64,000 bases of DNA, taken from positions 70,838,920-70,902,919 of the forward strand of contig OZ018323.1 of the NCBI GenBank assembly GCA_963969495.1. Direction: 5' to 3'. The notes under the pieces were generated by a model that made no database searches, was not told where the DNA came from, and was given only the letters and a program-made list of their open reading frames with translations. Source of the stretch: Ceratothoa steindachneri (taxonomy: Eukaryota > Arthropoda > Malacostraca > Isopoda > Cymothoidae). Below, one piece after another: positions 46,275 through 56,779 of this stretch (position 1 is the first letter of the stretch; the number at the start of each line of letters is the position of its first letter). Position numbers and translations under genes: made by a program.

Positions 46275-47560
46275 ATGTTTACGGTTAGTGGGCACAACTG
46301 TTGAGAGTAACCCGCTTGGTGAGAGGTTGGGGGAGACAAGATAAAAAACAATGTGTGATAGAACGGTCTGAGGCCGCCATGCTTCAGCCCCTCTCACATG
46401 TCGAAACACATGCTTCCCCACGTGTATGCTGCGAGAGGAAGTAGAAAGCGCGTTATCGCCGCTCCCCCCCCACCCCCAAGTTTAATCAAGGAGGTTCAAT
46501 CCTCCGTTCGCCTCCATGCGTCGATCTCGCCAGATTGAATTAGGCTTATGGGCAGATAAGATATTTTCCCAAGCGCCACCGGGACATTACATCGAATCCC
46601 CCTCCTCCTTGTTCCCTACGCCAAGGGGCTGCCTCCGGCTATTTATGCGATAGCATTTCGCATTTGAACCAGATCCCGATTATTTTCGCAAGGCATCATG
46701 CCGATCCGGTCTCCCTTGTGCACCTAGGAACTCTACCCCGAGAAACCCCTTATTGTCCAGAAGAGGACAATATCTCTTGAGTGCCAAGGTCTGTGCCACT
46801 CGAGACGCCAAGTCAACAGGGCCGCCCTGTTGTTCAGAAAGAGAACAACTTTGGAACAGCCATTGTTCTTCGAGCCCGTTCGACAAGAAACGGTTCTCAC
46901 CCTCCCTGTTGTTCAGAAAGAGAACAACATTAGAACAGCCATTGTTCTTCAAGCCCGTTCGTCAATAAACGGTTCTCGTTTCCAAGACATCACGTCAGGG
47001 TAATTTAATTTCCCCATTTTTTAACGTTCTTCAAGAGAACACTTGGTTACAACAATAACCTCCATTGTTCATCTAGAACATCTCCGATATCCTAGCCAAA
47101 GGATCGCTCGTACTTCCGAGCCCCACTTCGCTCTCACTCCTCAAAAACAGTCCTTCCCCTCGTTAAGGACAACCCCCCGAAGAACCCCTTCTCCTGGAAA
47201 AGAATCACCAGTTGGACCGAAGATTCCTTCCCATCGCCCTCCTCTGCACGACAACCTTGTAATTACGTAAGCTACGCATTACTTTTAGCCATTTAAACTT
47301 TTGTCAACGCAACTCTGTGCTTTAAACGGGTTTAGCCAATCATTCCCCCTTTTTGTTTGTTTTGCCGTTTTAAATCCCTCCAAATCTTAATCCTCAGCTT
47401 AGTCAAATATTCCCATGACCTTTTTCATTTCCTGTGTTTCTCCTATTTTAATCCCCGGTTATGTAAACATTTTCCGTGTGTTGTTTTGATAGATTAATTA
47501 ATAAAACTCTATTTTATTAATGTTTTCCATATTATTTATCCTTGGGCTCCGTTCCACTTC
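46275..47560. other. GC-richer block, possible solo LTR or non-coding repeat
   Basis: About 1.3 kb without ORFs of TE type. It begins near TGTTTACGG/GTTAGTGGGCACAACTG and holds C-rich runs (46460-46480), a tandem duplication with strong hairpins (46825-46979), AATAAACGG (46966) and a later AATAAAAC (about 47500). It ends near TTGGGCTCCGTTCC, which has a loose resemblance to a PBS. The placement, inside the gag region of the CsRn1-like host, says it is an insertion. Its class is uncertain. Confidence 0.3.
46825..46979 (+). repeat. Tandem duplication, 79-bp unit, with internal hairpin
   Basis: CCCTGTTGTTCAG starts at 46825 and 46904. Each unit carries GTTGTTC-AGAAAGA-GAACAAC (perfect 7-bp stem) and CCATTGTTCTTC(G/A)AGCCCGT. 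A degenerate relative of the hairpin (ATTGTCC-AGAA-GAGGACAAT) lies at about 46752-46772. Confidence 0.85.
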
Positions 47561-48000
47561 TTAAGTATATTGAAGTTAAATAAGCCCTCTCCAGTCCCCC
47601 CCATCCTTTTGAACCATTCTCGGAATCTGATTACCACGCACTCGAAATATAGAATAATCCCCTCAACGAATAGGTATATATAGTATATCATCGGGAGCCT
47701 ATTCTACGACAAAATGTGTTGATGCCACATACTACATTCGAACTCAAATCAGGCAATCTAAATGACCATTTAAAGCTCATTTAGTAATGCAATTTCCGGA
47801 AGACAGGTCAGATTAATATGTACATATTTTATATATTTTTTTATTGATAAGAAATTTTCTTTTTTAAAGAAGTGAATTACAAATCATTTTTAAATTAAAT
47901 TCTTTGGGTAATGAAGGAGCTTCGAGTTTCCAAGGCGTGGTATTTGAAGGGTTTATGTAAATACCTGCCAGGAGTCATAGAACGTGGTGCCGCTTCCGTG
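47561..48000. other. AT-rich segment between the GC-rich block and resumed gag
   Basis: No coding signature. The junction at which gag resumes (somewhere in 47900-48050) is not sharp. Confidence 0.35.
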
Positions 48001-48884
48001 TCCGATGCTTATATGTCTAATGTTAATAACAGTAAAAGTGATGATTATATAAAAAATGTGAATTCGGCGGAAATGCGCGGTCAGTGACTATGGTGCGTCC
48101 CTTAATGGGAACCGTACCAATTTTGTGCAGCGAAATAATGATCATAGTGCTTATAATATACCGGTAGGATTACAACCTTTTCGCAGGAACAAAAGACCTG
48201 CAGTCTGCCGTTCACATTTGTACTTTGGTGAGAATGCGAAATTATGCAAACCCTGGTACAGGTGGCCAAAGAGAAGAGAACACATGGCAATGCAACCTTC
48301 CTCCAAGACATCTTCCCCAGCCCCAGCTGAAAACTAGCAGGGCATGCCATTGTAAGCGCGGCCGCTTGTATGCCATCTATTTTCACTGTCGCCGCCAAGG
48401 TGACTAAAAATAAATGTGAGTTTCTAATTAATACGGGAGCAAGTGTGTCGATTATTCCGGCTAAATTGGTAAATAAGGGTGAATTGCGTGAGTTCAGTGT
48501 AAATATTATAACGGCTAATGGCGGAAAAATTAAAGTGCAGGGCGAGATACACACGGATATAGTTATCCCTCGTCTTCGCCGGTCATTCATGTGGTCAATT
48601 GTGGTTGCGGATACCACTTCACCGTTATTAGGAATTGACTTTCTGAGGCATTTTAATCTCTTAGTGGACTGTGCGCGCGGTATACTTATCGACGAACAAA
48701 CCAAATTCGTATCAGAAGTGAAACTATCAGGAGAGCCTGCGTTAGCTTTAATCATTAATGACCTCTAGCCCCTACCGCCCCATTGCAAAGCCATATTGGA
48801 GAAATCTCAGGCTTTGCACAGTTACGCGCCCGCTAATACTTCCCCATCTTTGCCGAACTCAGTGACGCACACTGTCATAGGTCA
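48001..48884 (+). pseudogene. CsRn1-like gag C-terminus and aspartic protease
   Basis: Gag end: NNSKSDDYIKNVNSAEM (about 48029) and a Cys-His knuckle CRSHLYFGENAKLCKP (48203-48250), the H-x-F-G-x-x-A-x-x-C signature of this lineage. Protease frame 48370-48768 (132 codons, open) has FLINTGASVSIIPAKL, ITANGGKIKVQGE and LLGIDFLRHFNLLVD, the usual order of a retropepsin domain. The catalytic triplet reads NTG where DTG is required, so the protease is inactive. The reading continues toward RT (KAILEKSQALHSYAP, VTHTVIGH) and stops at 48884, where the minus-strand gypsy LTR begins. Confidence 0.85.
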
Positions 48885-49487
48885 TGTATGAGCTGCCTAA
48901 ACTTCGCTTGCCTCCCAGAATGTGGGGAAATGAGGAGATAAGCAGGCGCGCGGGAATGCCCCTTTCTCGCGTGAGTCACAACGAAATTATATACCTTTAA
49001 TTGATTTCAATCGAATGGCTATGTATTTTTGGAAATCAAACAGAGGAAACAAAACTAATCTTTACTACTGCACAAACAATAAAATTTAACAACAAAAAGA
49101 CTATGGGAAATACATCAGACTAATTGAAAAGCAAAATTTGATTTGAATGGATGCTTCGGCACGCGCCGCGAGCATGTACAAACGACTAACCCAAAGGAAA
49201 TAAGAGGAGGGGATCATGGGTGAATCTTCGAGGTCGAATAGCGTCGCGCCTCTTCAAAGTTGATAGAGAGAAAACGTAATTGTCTTACAATTTCCGTGGT
49301 GAGCCGTGAGGGTTTGGATCGAGGGAGTAATTCTCGACGGAAAGAGTTGAGCTGGTTATTTAAAAAGTACGAGTCTTCACGTTGCTCGACTGTCGTTAAT
49401 TCTCAATAAATGTTTCTTGCCTGCGAGCCCTTTTAGTGCGGGAGTCACTCTAGGCCTCTGCGTCCGCGTGACTCTCTCTCTCTGGCA
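48885..49487 (-). repeat. LTR of the Gmr1-type element (3' side in minus sense)
   Basis: Starts TGTATGAGCTGCC and ends CTCTCTGGCA on the plus strand, so it is bounded by TG...CA. Shared with 55866-56779 through GGATGCTTCGGCACGCGCCG, GGGGATCATGGG, TTGATAGAGAGAAAACGTAA and CTCAATAAATGTT. It lacks about 250 bp present in the right copy. Puzzlingly, TATTTAAA, then AATAAATG, are read on the plus strand, which would suit plus-strand transcription of the LTR. Confidence 0.75.
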
Positions 49488-49503
49488 TCTTCTCCCCCCC
49501 TTA
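49488..49503 (-). promoter_or_regulatory. Polypurine tract of the Gmr1-type element
   Basis: Plus strand TCTTCTCCCCCCCTTA; on the minus strand a run of A/G (AAGGGGGGGAGAAGA) directly abutting the LTR. This is the expected plus-strand primer site upstream of the 3' LTR and supports minus orientation of the element. Confidence 0.65.
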
Positions 49504-49866
49504 GGATGGAACTTCCTGAAGAGGTGACATCTCGGGTAAAAAAATGGGTGTGCATATTAAATTCGCTTCACAAAATAAGAAGAAAAAAAAAGAATACATG
49601 GTACTAAATTCAAAAAATAGATAAATACCAATAGAGGGATTTAGAAAATATACATGGGTCAATGATTGTCATAAAGAAAATACTAATTTACAATAACCAC
49701 AATTATTTACCATTAATTTCGGGAGGGGAGGAGGCACATCTGTCTCGGTTCACAATAATTTAAAGTTAGATTAACAGAAAGATAAATACAAAAGGGTTGC
49801 ATGTTTCTTTAACCTAACAGAAATTTAGACTGAACATATAAAAGAAGATAAAAAAATATTAGGCTC
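49504..49866 (-). other. 3' non-coding region of the Gmr1-type element
   Basis: Between the RNase H stop (about 49867) and the polypurine tract. AT-rich, no ORF. Confidence 0.5.
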
Positions 49867-51260
49867 AAGATTCGTTTGGAGGAGAATCCAACGGATTCCG
49901 GCTTAAGCTGTCAGCCAAACAGTTTGCAGAGCCTTTGATATACTCTATTCTGATTGGAATCATTTCTGGAGGAATAAGCTCCAGCGCATTAATAGGTCAT
50001 TATTATTTTTAATGGTTCTGAGATAAGACAAAGGTTTGTGGTGTGTCTCTATTATAAACTCTTTTCCTGCTAAAACATTTTGAATTTTTGAAACTACAAA
50101 TTATTGCAGGGGCTTCTCGCTCAATCAGAGCATAGTTCTTCTCGCGGGGTAACAACTTCCAACTGGTGTAAGCGATACGAAAACTCTCGTTATTATTCCC
50201 GTACCAGAGTAACACACAACCTATACCATCATTGCTGGCGTCCGCCAGGACGCCAAATGGTTCGGAGGAATTGGGCAACCAAACTATCGGGAGCACACGT
50301 TAATTTAGTTTTGAGTTGGTAGAACCTGGTTATTGAAAGCGGATTCCACATGAGTTCTTCTGGAGCCTTCCTTTTCAGCAGTTCGCACAGAAGAGCAGCA
50401 AGGGTGGCAAAACTCTGGATGAATCGCCGGTAAAAGGAGGCAGAACCCATGAATGACTTCAACTGTTTTTGGTCGTGGGCAGCAGCATTTTGACGATGGC
50501 TTGGATCTTCTCTTCCTGAGGAGCTAGTTGGTTATTCCGTATGCGGAAGCCTAAGTAGTCTATGGTGCCAAATGCAAAATGTCATTTACTCGGACCAATT
50601 GTTAAATTATATTCCCTGAGGCTTTGCAACAGAGCTTGGAGGGCGGTCAGGTGCTGGTCTCATTCATTTGTTGCCACGTAAATGTTGAAATAGAACGATA
50701 TATGGGGTAGCCCATCTAGTATTCGTCTCATCATTCTATTGTAGTTGCTGAAGGCGGTGAAGAAACCAAAGGGGCGCCGATGAAATTGCATTACCTCTTT
50801 TCAGTTGGGAAAGCAGTGTACATTTTAACATCTTCCCGTAATGAGCTCTGGTAATATGCTTTACACAAGTCCAGTTATGTTATAAACTTGGTTTTCTCAA
50901 ACAAATGGAAATTTTGATCAATGAGGGAAATCGGCTCTGCATCGAACACAGTAATAGCATTTAAGCTTCCTAAAGTCGATGCACATTCGCTAAAAATTAT
51001 CAGGTTTCTTGCCCATAACGACAAGGGTGCAATAGTCGGATTTTGAGGGTTCATTATTTTTAAATTTAACAATTTATCGACTTGGTCATTAAAGGCTCCT
51101 CCCCAAGGTCCGGGTAACGGATACCGCTTGGACCTAATAGCCTCTTGGCTGGTCATCTGAATGTTGTGTTCAAATTGGGTAGCATAACCTGGAATTTACG
51201 AAATATCGTCGCCGAAACGATTTAGGAGCGAATATAGGTGGGTCCTCTGAGCGGACGATA
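49867..51260 (-). pseudogene. Gmr1-type reverse transcriptase and RNase H, broken
   Basis: Follows the integrase on the same strand. The RT entry reads SAQRTHLYSLLNRFGDD, PGYATQFEHNIQ and MTSQEAIRSKRYPLP (51156). It is followed by DQVDKLLNLKIM, KLNAITVFDAEPISLID (about 50960), TKFIT-LDLCKAYYQ and REDVKMYTAFPTEK. The catalytic box, expected as YFDDILVAT, reads FYFNIYVAT near 50697-50671: the two aspartates are replaced by one Asn. The thumb has LGFRI-like and KSFMGSASFYRRFIQSFA (50462). RNase H ends with FIIETHHKPLSYLRTIKNNN (about 50058) and EYIKGSANCLADSLSRN (about 49920); the DHKP Asp has become His. Multiple stops and shifts. Confidence 0.85.
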
Positions 51261-52480
51261 GCTTGTCGATTATCTTAGCTCGGCTGACGAGGATTCCATT
51301 ATATTTCGCAAAACGGACAAGGGGTATTTACTATCTTGCTCTATGCAAACAATTTGCACTACGCCTAGGTAATCCATGGGGTAATTCGATTCCAATTGCG
51401 ATTCTTCATCTATCGCCGCAATTTGGTTAGGCCCTCCGCGGCGGTGATACCCCTTAAGGAAGCTTATATAAATAAGCTTCCTTCTTGATGGTGTTTCAAC
51501 AAAATAATCGACTGGACTGCGTTTAGTGATTATTTGGTAGGGGCACTTTCATTGGCTTAGCAGTTTGTTATTTTCAGTCTGGAGTAATAAAAAAACTCAT
51601 TCACCGGGCTTAAACCTTCTGTCTTTGGACTTGCAGTTGAAATAAGTTTGGCATTTGTCCATGTTAATGTTCGCATTTTAATATGCTATTTCGGCACATT
51701 CTGCAAACGTCTGACGGAGTTCGATCAGGTACGAATACGAAAATTGGACTTCCTTATCCAATTTTTGGTTGGTAAATAGCTCTTCAAGAATGCTGAAAGG
51801 GCCTTTACGTTCCTTCCGTATAACAATTCAAATGGAACGAAATCTAATGGGCGATGTGGTATCTCTCTGTAGGCAAAGAGAGCCACCGGAAGCTAACAAT
51901 GCCACTCTCTTGGCTGCTCGGCACATACCTTCTGCAAGTTGGCCTTGAGATTACCATCAAGCCTCTCGCGCATACCTTTTCCACTAGGCTGATGCGGAGT
52001 GTTAAATAAAGTTTTTATCAAAGGCAACTTGCCCACTTGCTCCATCAAATGGGCTCTAAATTAACCGCCACGATCCGACAATACTTCCTTTGGTAATCCG
52101 ATATGGGAGAAAATGGTAATAAGGGCTTCGGCACACGAGATGAGGTCTATCTTCTTGAGCAGTACAGCCTCGCGAAAACTGGTGGCAAAATCGAACAGAC
52201 TGAGTACGTAGCTATGGCCCTCACTGGGCAGTGAGTGAATTGGTCCTATCAAATCAATTGATACTCGGGAGAAGGGATCTGAAATTACTGGGCCCTTCTG
52301 CAATGCGGCCGGCTTAACTGTTCCCTTAATTGCAGTTTTCTGGCATATCTCACATGATCAACAATAGTGCCGAATTTCATCCGAAGCTCCGGGGCAATAA
52401 GAATACTTGAGAATTCTCGGGCAGTCTTCGTGTTGCTAAAATGACTCGAGAAGACACTGTCATGTGAGGTTTGCAAAATA
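51261..52480 (-). pseudogene. Gmr1-type integrase upstream of RT, broken
   Basis: Inserts element cDNA. The HHCC zinc-binding N-domain is legible at 52476-52330 (SHDSVFSSHFSNTKTA, then C and C-x-x-C in SCEICQKTA). Core: FSRVSIDLIGPIHS with the first Asp (about 52255), SYVLSLFDFATSFREAVLL, GLPKEVLSDRGG with the second Asp (52066), and RERLDGNLKANLQK with the catalytic Glu (about 51970). YREIPHRPLDFVPFELLYGRN follows (about 51870), then a linker to RT. The DDE residues are all retained, though stops interrupt the frame. No chromodomain seen. Its position 5' of RT, without any break element between, is the reason for the Gmr1 assignment. Confidence 0.85.
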
Positions 52481-52648
52481 AGTTAAACATGAAAGCGGGG
52501 AATAAATAATGCTCGGGACTCGGTGTAATCTCCTTCTGGGCATATACGATAGAGGAGGTTATCCTTAATAAGGAAATAAACTACTTTGTTACCTCTAATA
52601 GACTATTGTGTCTTAATTTGGGCCTTAATCCACAGAGGACGAAGGGAT

Positions 52649-53050
52649 TCACAATTCTTCTGTTTTTTTCACAAAGTTTTCGTTCAGGAAATTGCTGTAT
52701 TCTGAAGCACCGGGAGTTCTCAAGGGTGCCCTCGCTTCCAAATAGCCCTTTGCTTGTGAGCAGGTGATCACGGGTTGAGCCACAGAGGGTGTGGAAAATT
52801 GGGACTGACCAAAAAGAACAGCACAAAATTTGATGTGTGCTACATCGATTTGGTCCCAGCCAATAAAGTAGGCGCAGTCGATGTGGCACATAACGATGGA
52901 GAATCGATTAGTAGGCCCTAGGTAGTTGTGCACAATTGTTAACCTGTCGTGATCTGGAGCTACAGGTGGGATTATTTTACCTGAGACCCCGATACATGTA
53001 AAACTTGTATCTCGTACGAGTCTAGAAATATGACAACCTTTCACCGCTCC
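52649..53050 (-). pseudogene. Gmr1-type protease region
   Basis: Frame 53044-52649 begins KGCHISRLVRDTSFTCIG. The RDT(G) signature of this lineage's aspartic protease is recognisable but Gly after DT is missing (DTS). An IDCAYFIGWDQIDVAHIKF block and CAVLFGQSQF (the flap-to-LLG region, degraded) follow, with a linker to the integrase. Inactive. The retropepsin call rests on the motif and position between gag and integrase. Confidence 0.6.
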
Positions 53051-53209
53051 ATTCTCTAATTAGAGGCCCTCGGAGGTGCTTTTGTCGAACAAAAAGTTCC
53101 CCTAGTGGCCGGCGGGACTCAGTGCGTTTGAAGGGTGAGGAGTTTCCGTTGAGACGGGGTTTGAGAAGGTGTAGCAGTTACATTGTGCACCTGATAGGGA
53201 TGGTTATTT

Positions 53210-54175
53210 CTCAAGGGAGAGTTCTGAGGGCAATTAGTTCTTACGTAGCCCTCGACCCCAGAGGAGTAGCAAATGATATTCCTCCTGTTGAACGCTGACG
53301 CAGGGGGATTAGAGGAGAAAGGCTGAATTTTATGTTTAACGGGTGATGGAACCAGTTTATGTTTAGAATGACCTGTTATCTCAATAAATTTGTTCTTGTT
53401 GTGGGGAAGGAATTTGTTTGTTTACCTAAGATTTGGGAGAGAATGGTTCCATTTTTTTTTCCTCTTTAGGGAAACAATCTTGGCTTGCTGTGTAAACATC
53501 AGCTTCTTCTACGCATTCTTTAAAAGTTATACATCTCCTGTCCTTGACGAAAGATCTAATTTATGATGGTAATGACGCTAAGAGTTGATCCTTGAGGATG
53601 AAATCGCTCAAAGCATCGTAGTCATGGGGCACTTTGGATCCGTCAAGCCAGAAAATGAGGTGTCCTTGCAAGGTATAAGTGACCTGACGGAAGGTCTGAC
53701 TTGGCTGAATGCGGCAATGTCTAAGCTTCGCAAAGTAAAACTCTGGGGTGATGTTGTAAGCAGCAAGTAAATCTCCCTTCAATGTGGAATAATCGATAGT
53801 TGCCTCTGACGGGAGTGAAATAAAGATATCCCTTAGTGGGATGTTAAGTAGGGGAAACAATTTAATTACGTTGTCCCTTTCGATGTCCCAGTGATATACT
53901 TTCAAAGATTTTTTCGAAGTGGGTTAGATTTTAACCAAGGTCTTTCCCTTCCCTGAACACGGGCAGTTTTATAGATGCAGGTGGTTGTATCCCGGTTCTC
54001 GACTTGATAGAGACTGTTTTGTTCCTTGCCTTTGTCATTTCTTATTCGTGCAAACGAATTTTCTCCCTTTCTTCTCTTTCTCGTTCCTTTTCTCTATCTT
54101 TCTCTTCCCTTCTTTCTTCATATTCTTTCCCTTCCCTTTCTTTTGTTTCCGCTTTTACTCTTCTATCTTCTTCTT
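53210..54175 (-). pseudogene. Gmr1-type gag, broken
   Basis: Minus strand. 54175-54060 is a Lys/Glu/Arg-rich coding stretch (pyrimidine-rich on the plus strand), typical of a charged coiled-coil gag segment. LPVFREGKD (about 53965) and the capsid frame 53905-53561 follow (YHWDIERDNVIKLFPLL, KGDLLAAYNITPEFY, FRQVTYTLQGHLIFWL). A knuckle relic ICYSSGVEGYVRTNC at about 53276-53232 would be C-x2-C-x4-H-x4-C, but Cys2 is Ser and His is Tyr. Several stops. Capsid homology to gypsy/Gmr1 gag is a family-style judgement. Confidence 0.7.
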
Positions 54176-54195
54176 GAATATAGGACATTGAGTAT

Positions 54196-54227
54196 TAGGT
54201 TGAGGAATAAGTTCTTGCGTTTTTTTA
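54196..54227 (+). repeat. mariner-type terminal repeat (outer)
   Basis: TTAGGTTGAGGAATAAGTTC... resembles mariner ends (TTAGGTTGG...AAGTAATTGCG). A similar sequence (GAAGTTGAGTAATAAGTCAT) lies at 54367, so two end-like copies precede the transposase. Confidence 0.55.
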
Positions 54228-54365
54228 ATGTTGTGTTGATTTAAGTTTTGTTGACTTGATTTGTGCACATATTAAGAAACAATAATAAATAATGAGTGCA
54301 AAAGTTGCAAAGGTTGGGCTACGTCTCTTAACAGCGAAGACTATTAGGCTTTGCTTAGGCTACGT

Positions 54366-55478
54366 TTTGAAGTTGAGTAATAAGTCATTACGCTTTATTT
54401 AAAAGGTGTGTTAATTTAATTTTTGTTATGTACCCTCAAAATAGAATGTCAAGTTGAAAGAAAGGCGCATTTTCGACACTTGTTGTTATTCATTTTCAAT
54501 TGACACGGGAACAATGCAAAGGCAGCCAAAGCTCGACACGATATTTGTGCTGTATACGGAGAAAATGCTTTATCAGAAAGGACAGCTCAATGGTGCTTTT
54601 CACCTTTCAAAAACGGTCATTTCAATCTTAATGACGAAGAATGTTCTGGTCGCCCCATTAAGTTGGATGAAGATCGATTAAACGACCTTCTTCATGAAAA
54701 TCCTCGTCAATCGACTAGAGAATTGCCTGTACAATTGGCGTGTGATCAGAAAACTGTAGTGAATCACCTTCATTCGATGAGGAAAGTTAAAAAACTCGGT
54801 GCATGGGTTCCGCACGCTTTGAGCGAAAGCAACAAACTTCAACCCTCCACGATTGACGCAGGTTTGCTTGCTCGTCACAAGGCTACTCGTGAATATTTGG
54901 ACAGATTTCTTCACCGCATCATCACTGGCGAAAAAAGGGGGTGTGTTTATGTCAACATGAACCATCGAAAACAATGGCTTACCCCCAATAAAAAAAAACA
55001 CTTCCGCGATTAAAGCAAGGACTTCATCCACGAAAGACGATGTTGTGTTTCTAGTGGGATTGTGAAGGCCTCATTTTTTATGAGCTCCTTGCGAACAACG
55101 AGATTATCAATGCAGAACTCTACGTTCAACAAATTTATTTACTCGCCGAAGCTATTCGTGAAAAGCCACCTCGTCGACGTTATGGAGTCCTTCTGTAACA
55201 CGACAATGCTCGTCCTCACATTGCCAATATGACAAAAGACGCCATCCAAAGCTTAATTGGGAAATCCTGCCGCATCTCCCATATTCGCCAGACTTGGCTC
55301 CATCGGATTTTGATCTGTTCCGATCGCTCTCCAGCAATTTGCGCGGCGTTTCGTTCAATACCGATATGGAATTAAGAACCTGGTTAGACGAATTCTTTGA
55401 GTCAAAATACAGAAAAGTTGAACTGGGATAATAATAAAAAACACACGCGAAAAAACTCACTTATTTCTCACGATACGA
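54366..55478 (+). mobile_element. mariner transposon inserted in the Gmr1-type gag/leader
   Basis: Left end-like sequence at about 54366-54400; right end-like CACTTATTTCTCA at about 55459-55471 in inverse orientation; transposase between. It lies within the 5' part of the minus-strand gypsy element, so it inserted after that element. Confidence 0.65.
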
Positions 55479-55480
55479 AT
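54440..55480 (+). pseudogene. mariner transposase, frameshifted
   Basis: Plus strand, DD34D mariner family. HTH part: KAAKARHDICAVYGENALSE (about 54518) and FSPFKNGHFNLNDEECSGRP (another frame, to about 54658). Frame 54663-55013: LDEDRLNDLLHENPRQSTRE, QKTVVNHLHSMRKVKKLGAW, VPHALSESNK and KQWLTPNKK. The first catalytic motif reads ITGEKRG where VTGDEKW is usual, so the first Asp is lost. HDNARPHIANMTKDAIQ (about 55199) keeps the second Asp. YSPDLAPSDFDLF (about 55280) keeps the third, in another frame. Dead through the Asp loss, stops and shifts. Confidence 0.9.
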
Positions 55481-55865
55481 TCTGTGACTGAGACAAAAAG
55501 CGAAAGCGCCTATCCCTTAAGTACCCCAAACAAAACCGAACAATATAATTCTTAGTAAATCTTTCAAATGGCACAGTATAAGAGGCCGAAAGAAACAAAT
55601 ATAAACTCGGCTTTGGAAAGCTAGTGATGCTCAGTCTCCAAAATTAATAAACACAGAAGTAAATAAATTCAAAAAGTCACTGAGATCGTGTATTAAACTT
55701 TTGTAAGTAGCCTAGCCTGAAAATTATTGTTTCACGATTTCCTTGATAGCCAGAACCAACAATATTATAATCTTTTTATACCATTTAAAAAAAACTTCAA
55801 AAACTGACACCAGTTTAATAATAAAGTATATATATATATATATATATATTCTATGTTGTAGGTAA
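55481..55865. other. Remaining leader of the Gmr1-type element
   Basis: AT-rich, with a (TA)n run at 55826-55849. No primer-binding site complementary to a tRNA could be recognised next to the LTR. Confidence 0.35.
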
Positions 55866-56779
55866 TATATGAGCTTCCTGGCATTCGTTTGCCTCCCTGG
55901 ATGCTGGGAAATGAGGCGACAAGCAGGTGGGATGGAATGCCTTTTTTTGGCGTGGGTCACAACGAAATTATATACGAGTACTTTTTCAACTTTTCTCCGA
56001 TTGCAGTCAAATGACTATGTGGTTTTGGGAATCAAAAATAATTTTTACATCTGTACAAACAATAAAATTTAACAACAAAGGACAAACTATGGGAAATACA
56101 CAAGACTAACCAGACTAACTGGAAAGTAAAATTTGATTTAAATGGATGCTTCGGCACGCGCCGCGACCATGCACAAACGACTAACCCAAAGAACACGGGA
56201 GGAGGGGATCATGGGCGAATTTTCGAGCTAGAATAGCGTCACGCCTCTTCGAAGTTGATAGAGAGAAAACGTAATTGTCTTACAATTTCCGTGTTGAGCC
56301 TTAATGGTTTGAATCGATGTAGTATTCTAGCCGGAAGGAGCTGAGCTGGTTTTTGCCGAAGGCCGAGTCTTCACGTTGCCGATTCTTGTTAATTCTCAAT
56401 AAATGTTCCTTGCCTGTGAGCCCATGGGGTGTGGGAGTCGCTTGAGAATTTGCGCGTCGTGTCCTTGGCTGATTCTCGCAAATACTGGAGCATATTAATT
56501 TTCTCATGCACGTGCTGGGAATTATATACGGGGTCACCAGAAGCAATTTCGCTGACCGACGGAAGCGAATCCCGCTCAATCTGAAGGGACGCGACGGACG
56601 TGAACTTCACACCTTCTCGCTAATCTTATCCCGAGCTCCAGTTTGGTTCGTTTCAGCTCGTATTATCGCCCTGGAATTTTACCAAAGACTTCGATTGGAG
56701 ATCTTCTCGTCTGTGGGCTACTCCCCAGGTCTCTACGTCCGCATGACTCTCACTCTCTCTCTTTCTAACGCACACAATT
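55866..56779 (-). repeat. LTR of the Gmr1-type element (5' side in minus sense)
   Basis: Long version of the repeat at 48885-49487. It starts TATATGAGCTTCC (TG lost) and ends ...CACACAATTGAGACA. Internal extra segment of about 250 bp (56440-56715). Plus-strand end CGTCCGCATGACTCTCACTC matches CGTCCGCGTGACTCTCTCTC of the other copy. The flanks GGTCA (left) and GGTAG (right) are only partly alike, so no clean 5-bp target duplication. Confidence 0.7.

Larger units (their letters stand above)
48885..56779 (-). mobile_element. Gmr1-type Ty3/gypsy element (gag-PR-IN-RT-RNaseH order), with an internal mariner
   Basis: Coding pieces on the minus strand, in 5'-3' sense: charged gag (54175-53990), capsid (53905-53561), knuckle (about 53276-53229), protease (53044-52790), integrase (52476-51470), RT (about 51250-50460) and RNase H (50296-49870). 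Integrase lies upstream of RT and the linker between them is continuous, so the order is that of Ty1/copia. RT sequence, however, is Ty3/gypsy and has the TVFDAEP motif I associate with Gmr1 elements. Direct repeats at 48885-49487 and 55866-56779 serve as LTRs. All genes are broken. Confidence 0.8.

Noticed and set aside
48102..48755. Minus-strand open frame of 217 codons
   Set aside because: It lies opposite the recognisable gag/protease of the plus strand and has no domain of its own; a shadow frame.
53985..54244. Plus-strand Phe/Leu-rich frames resembling transmembrane segments
   Set aside because: Antisense of the charged gag stretch of the minus-strand gypsy element.
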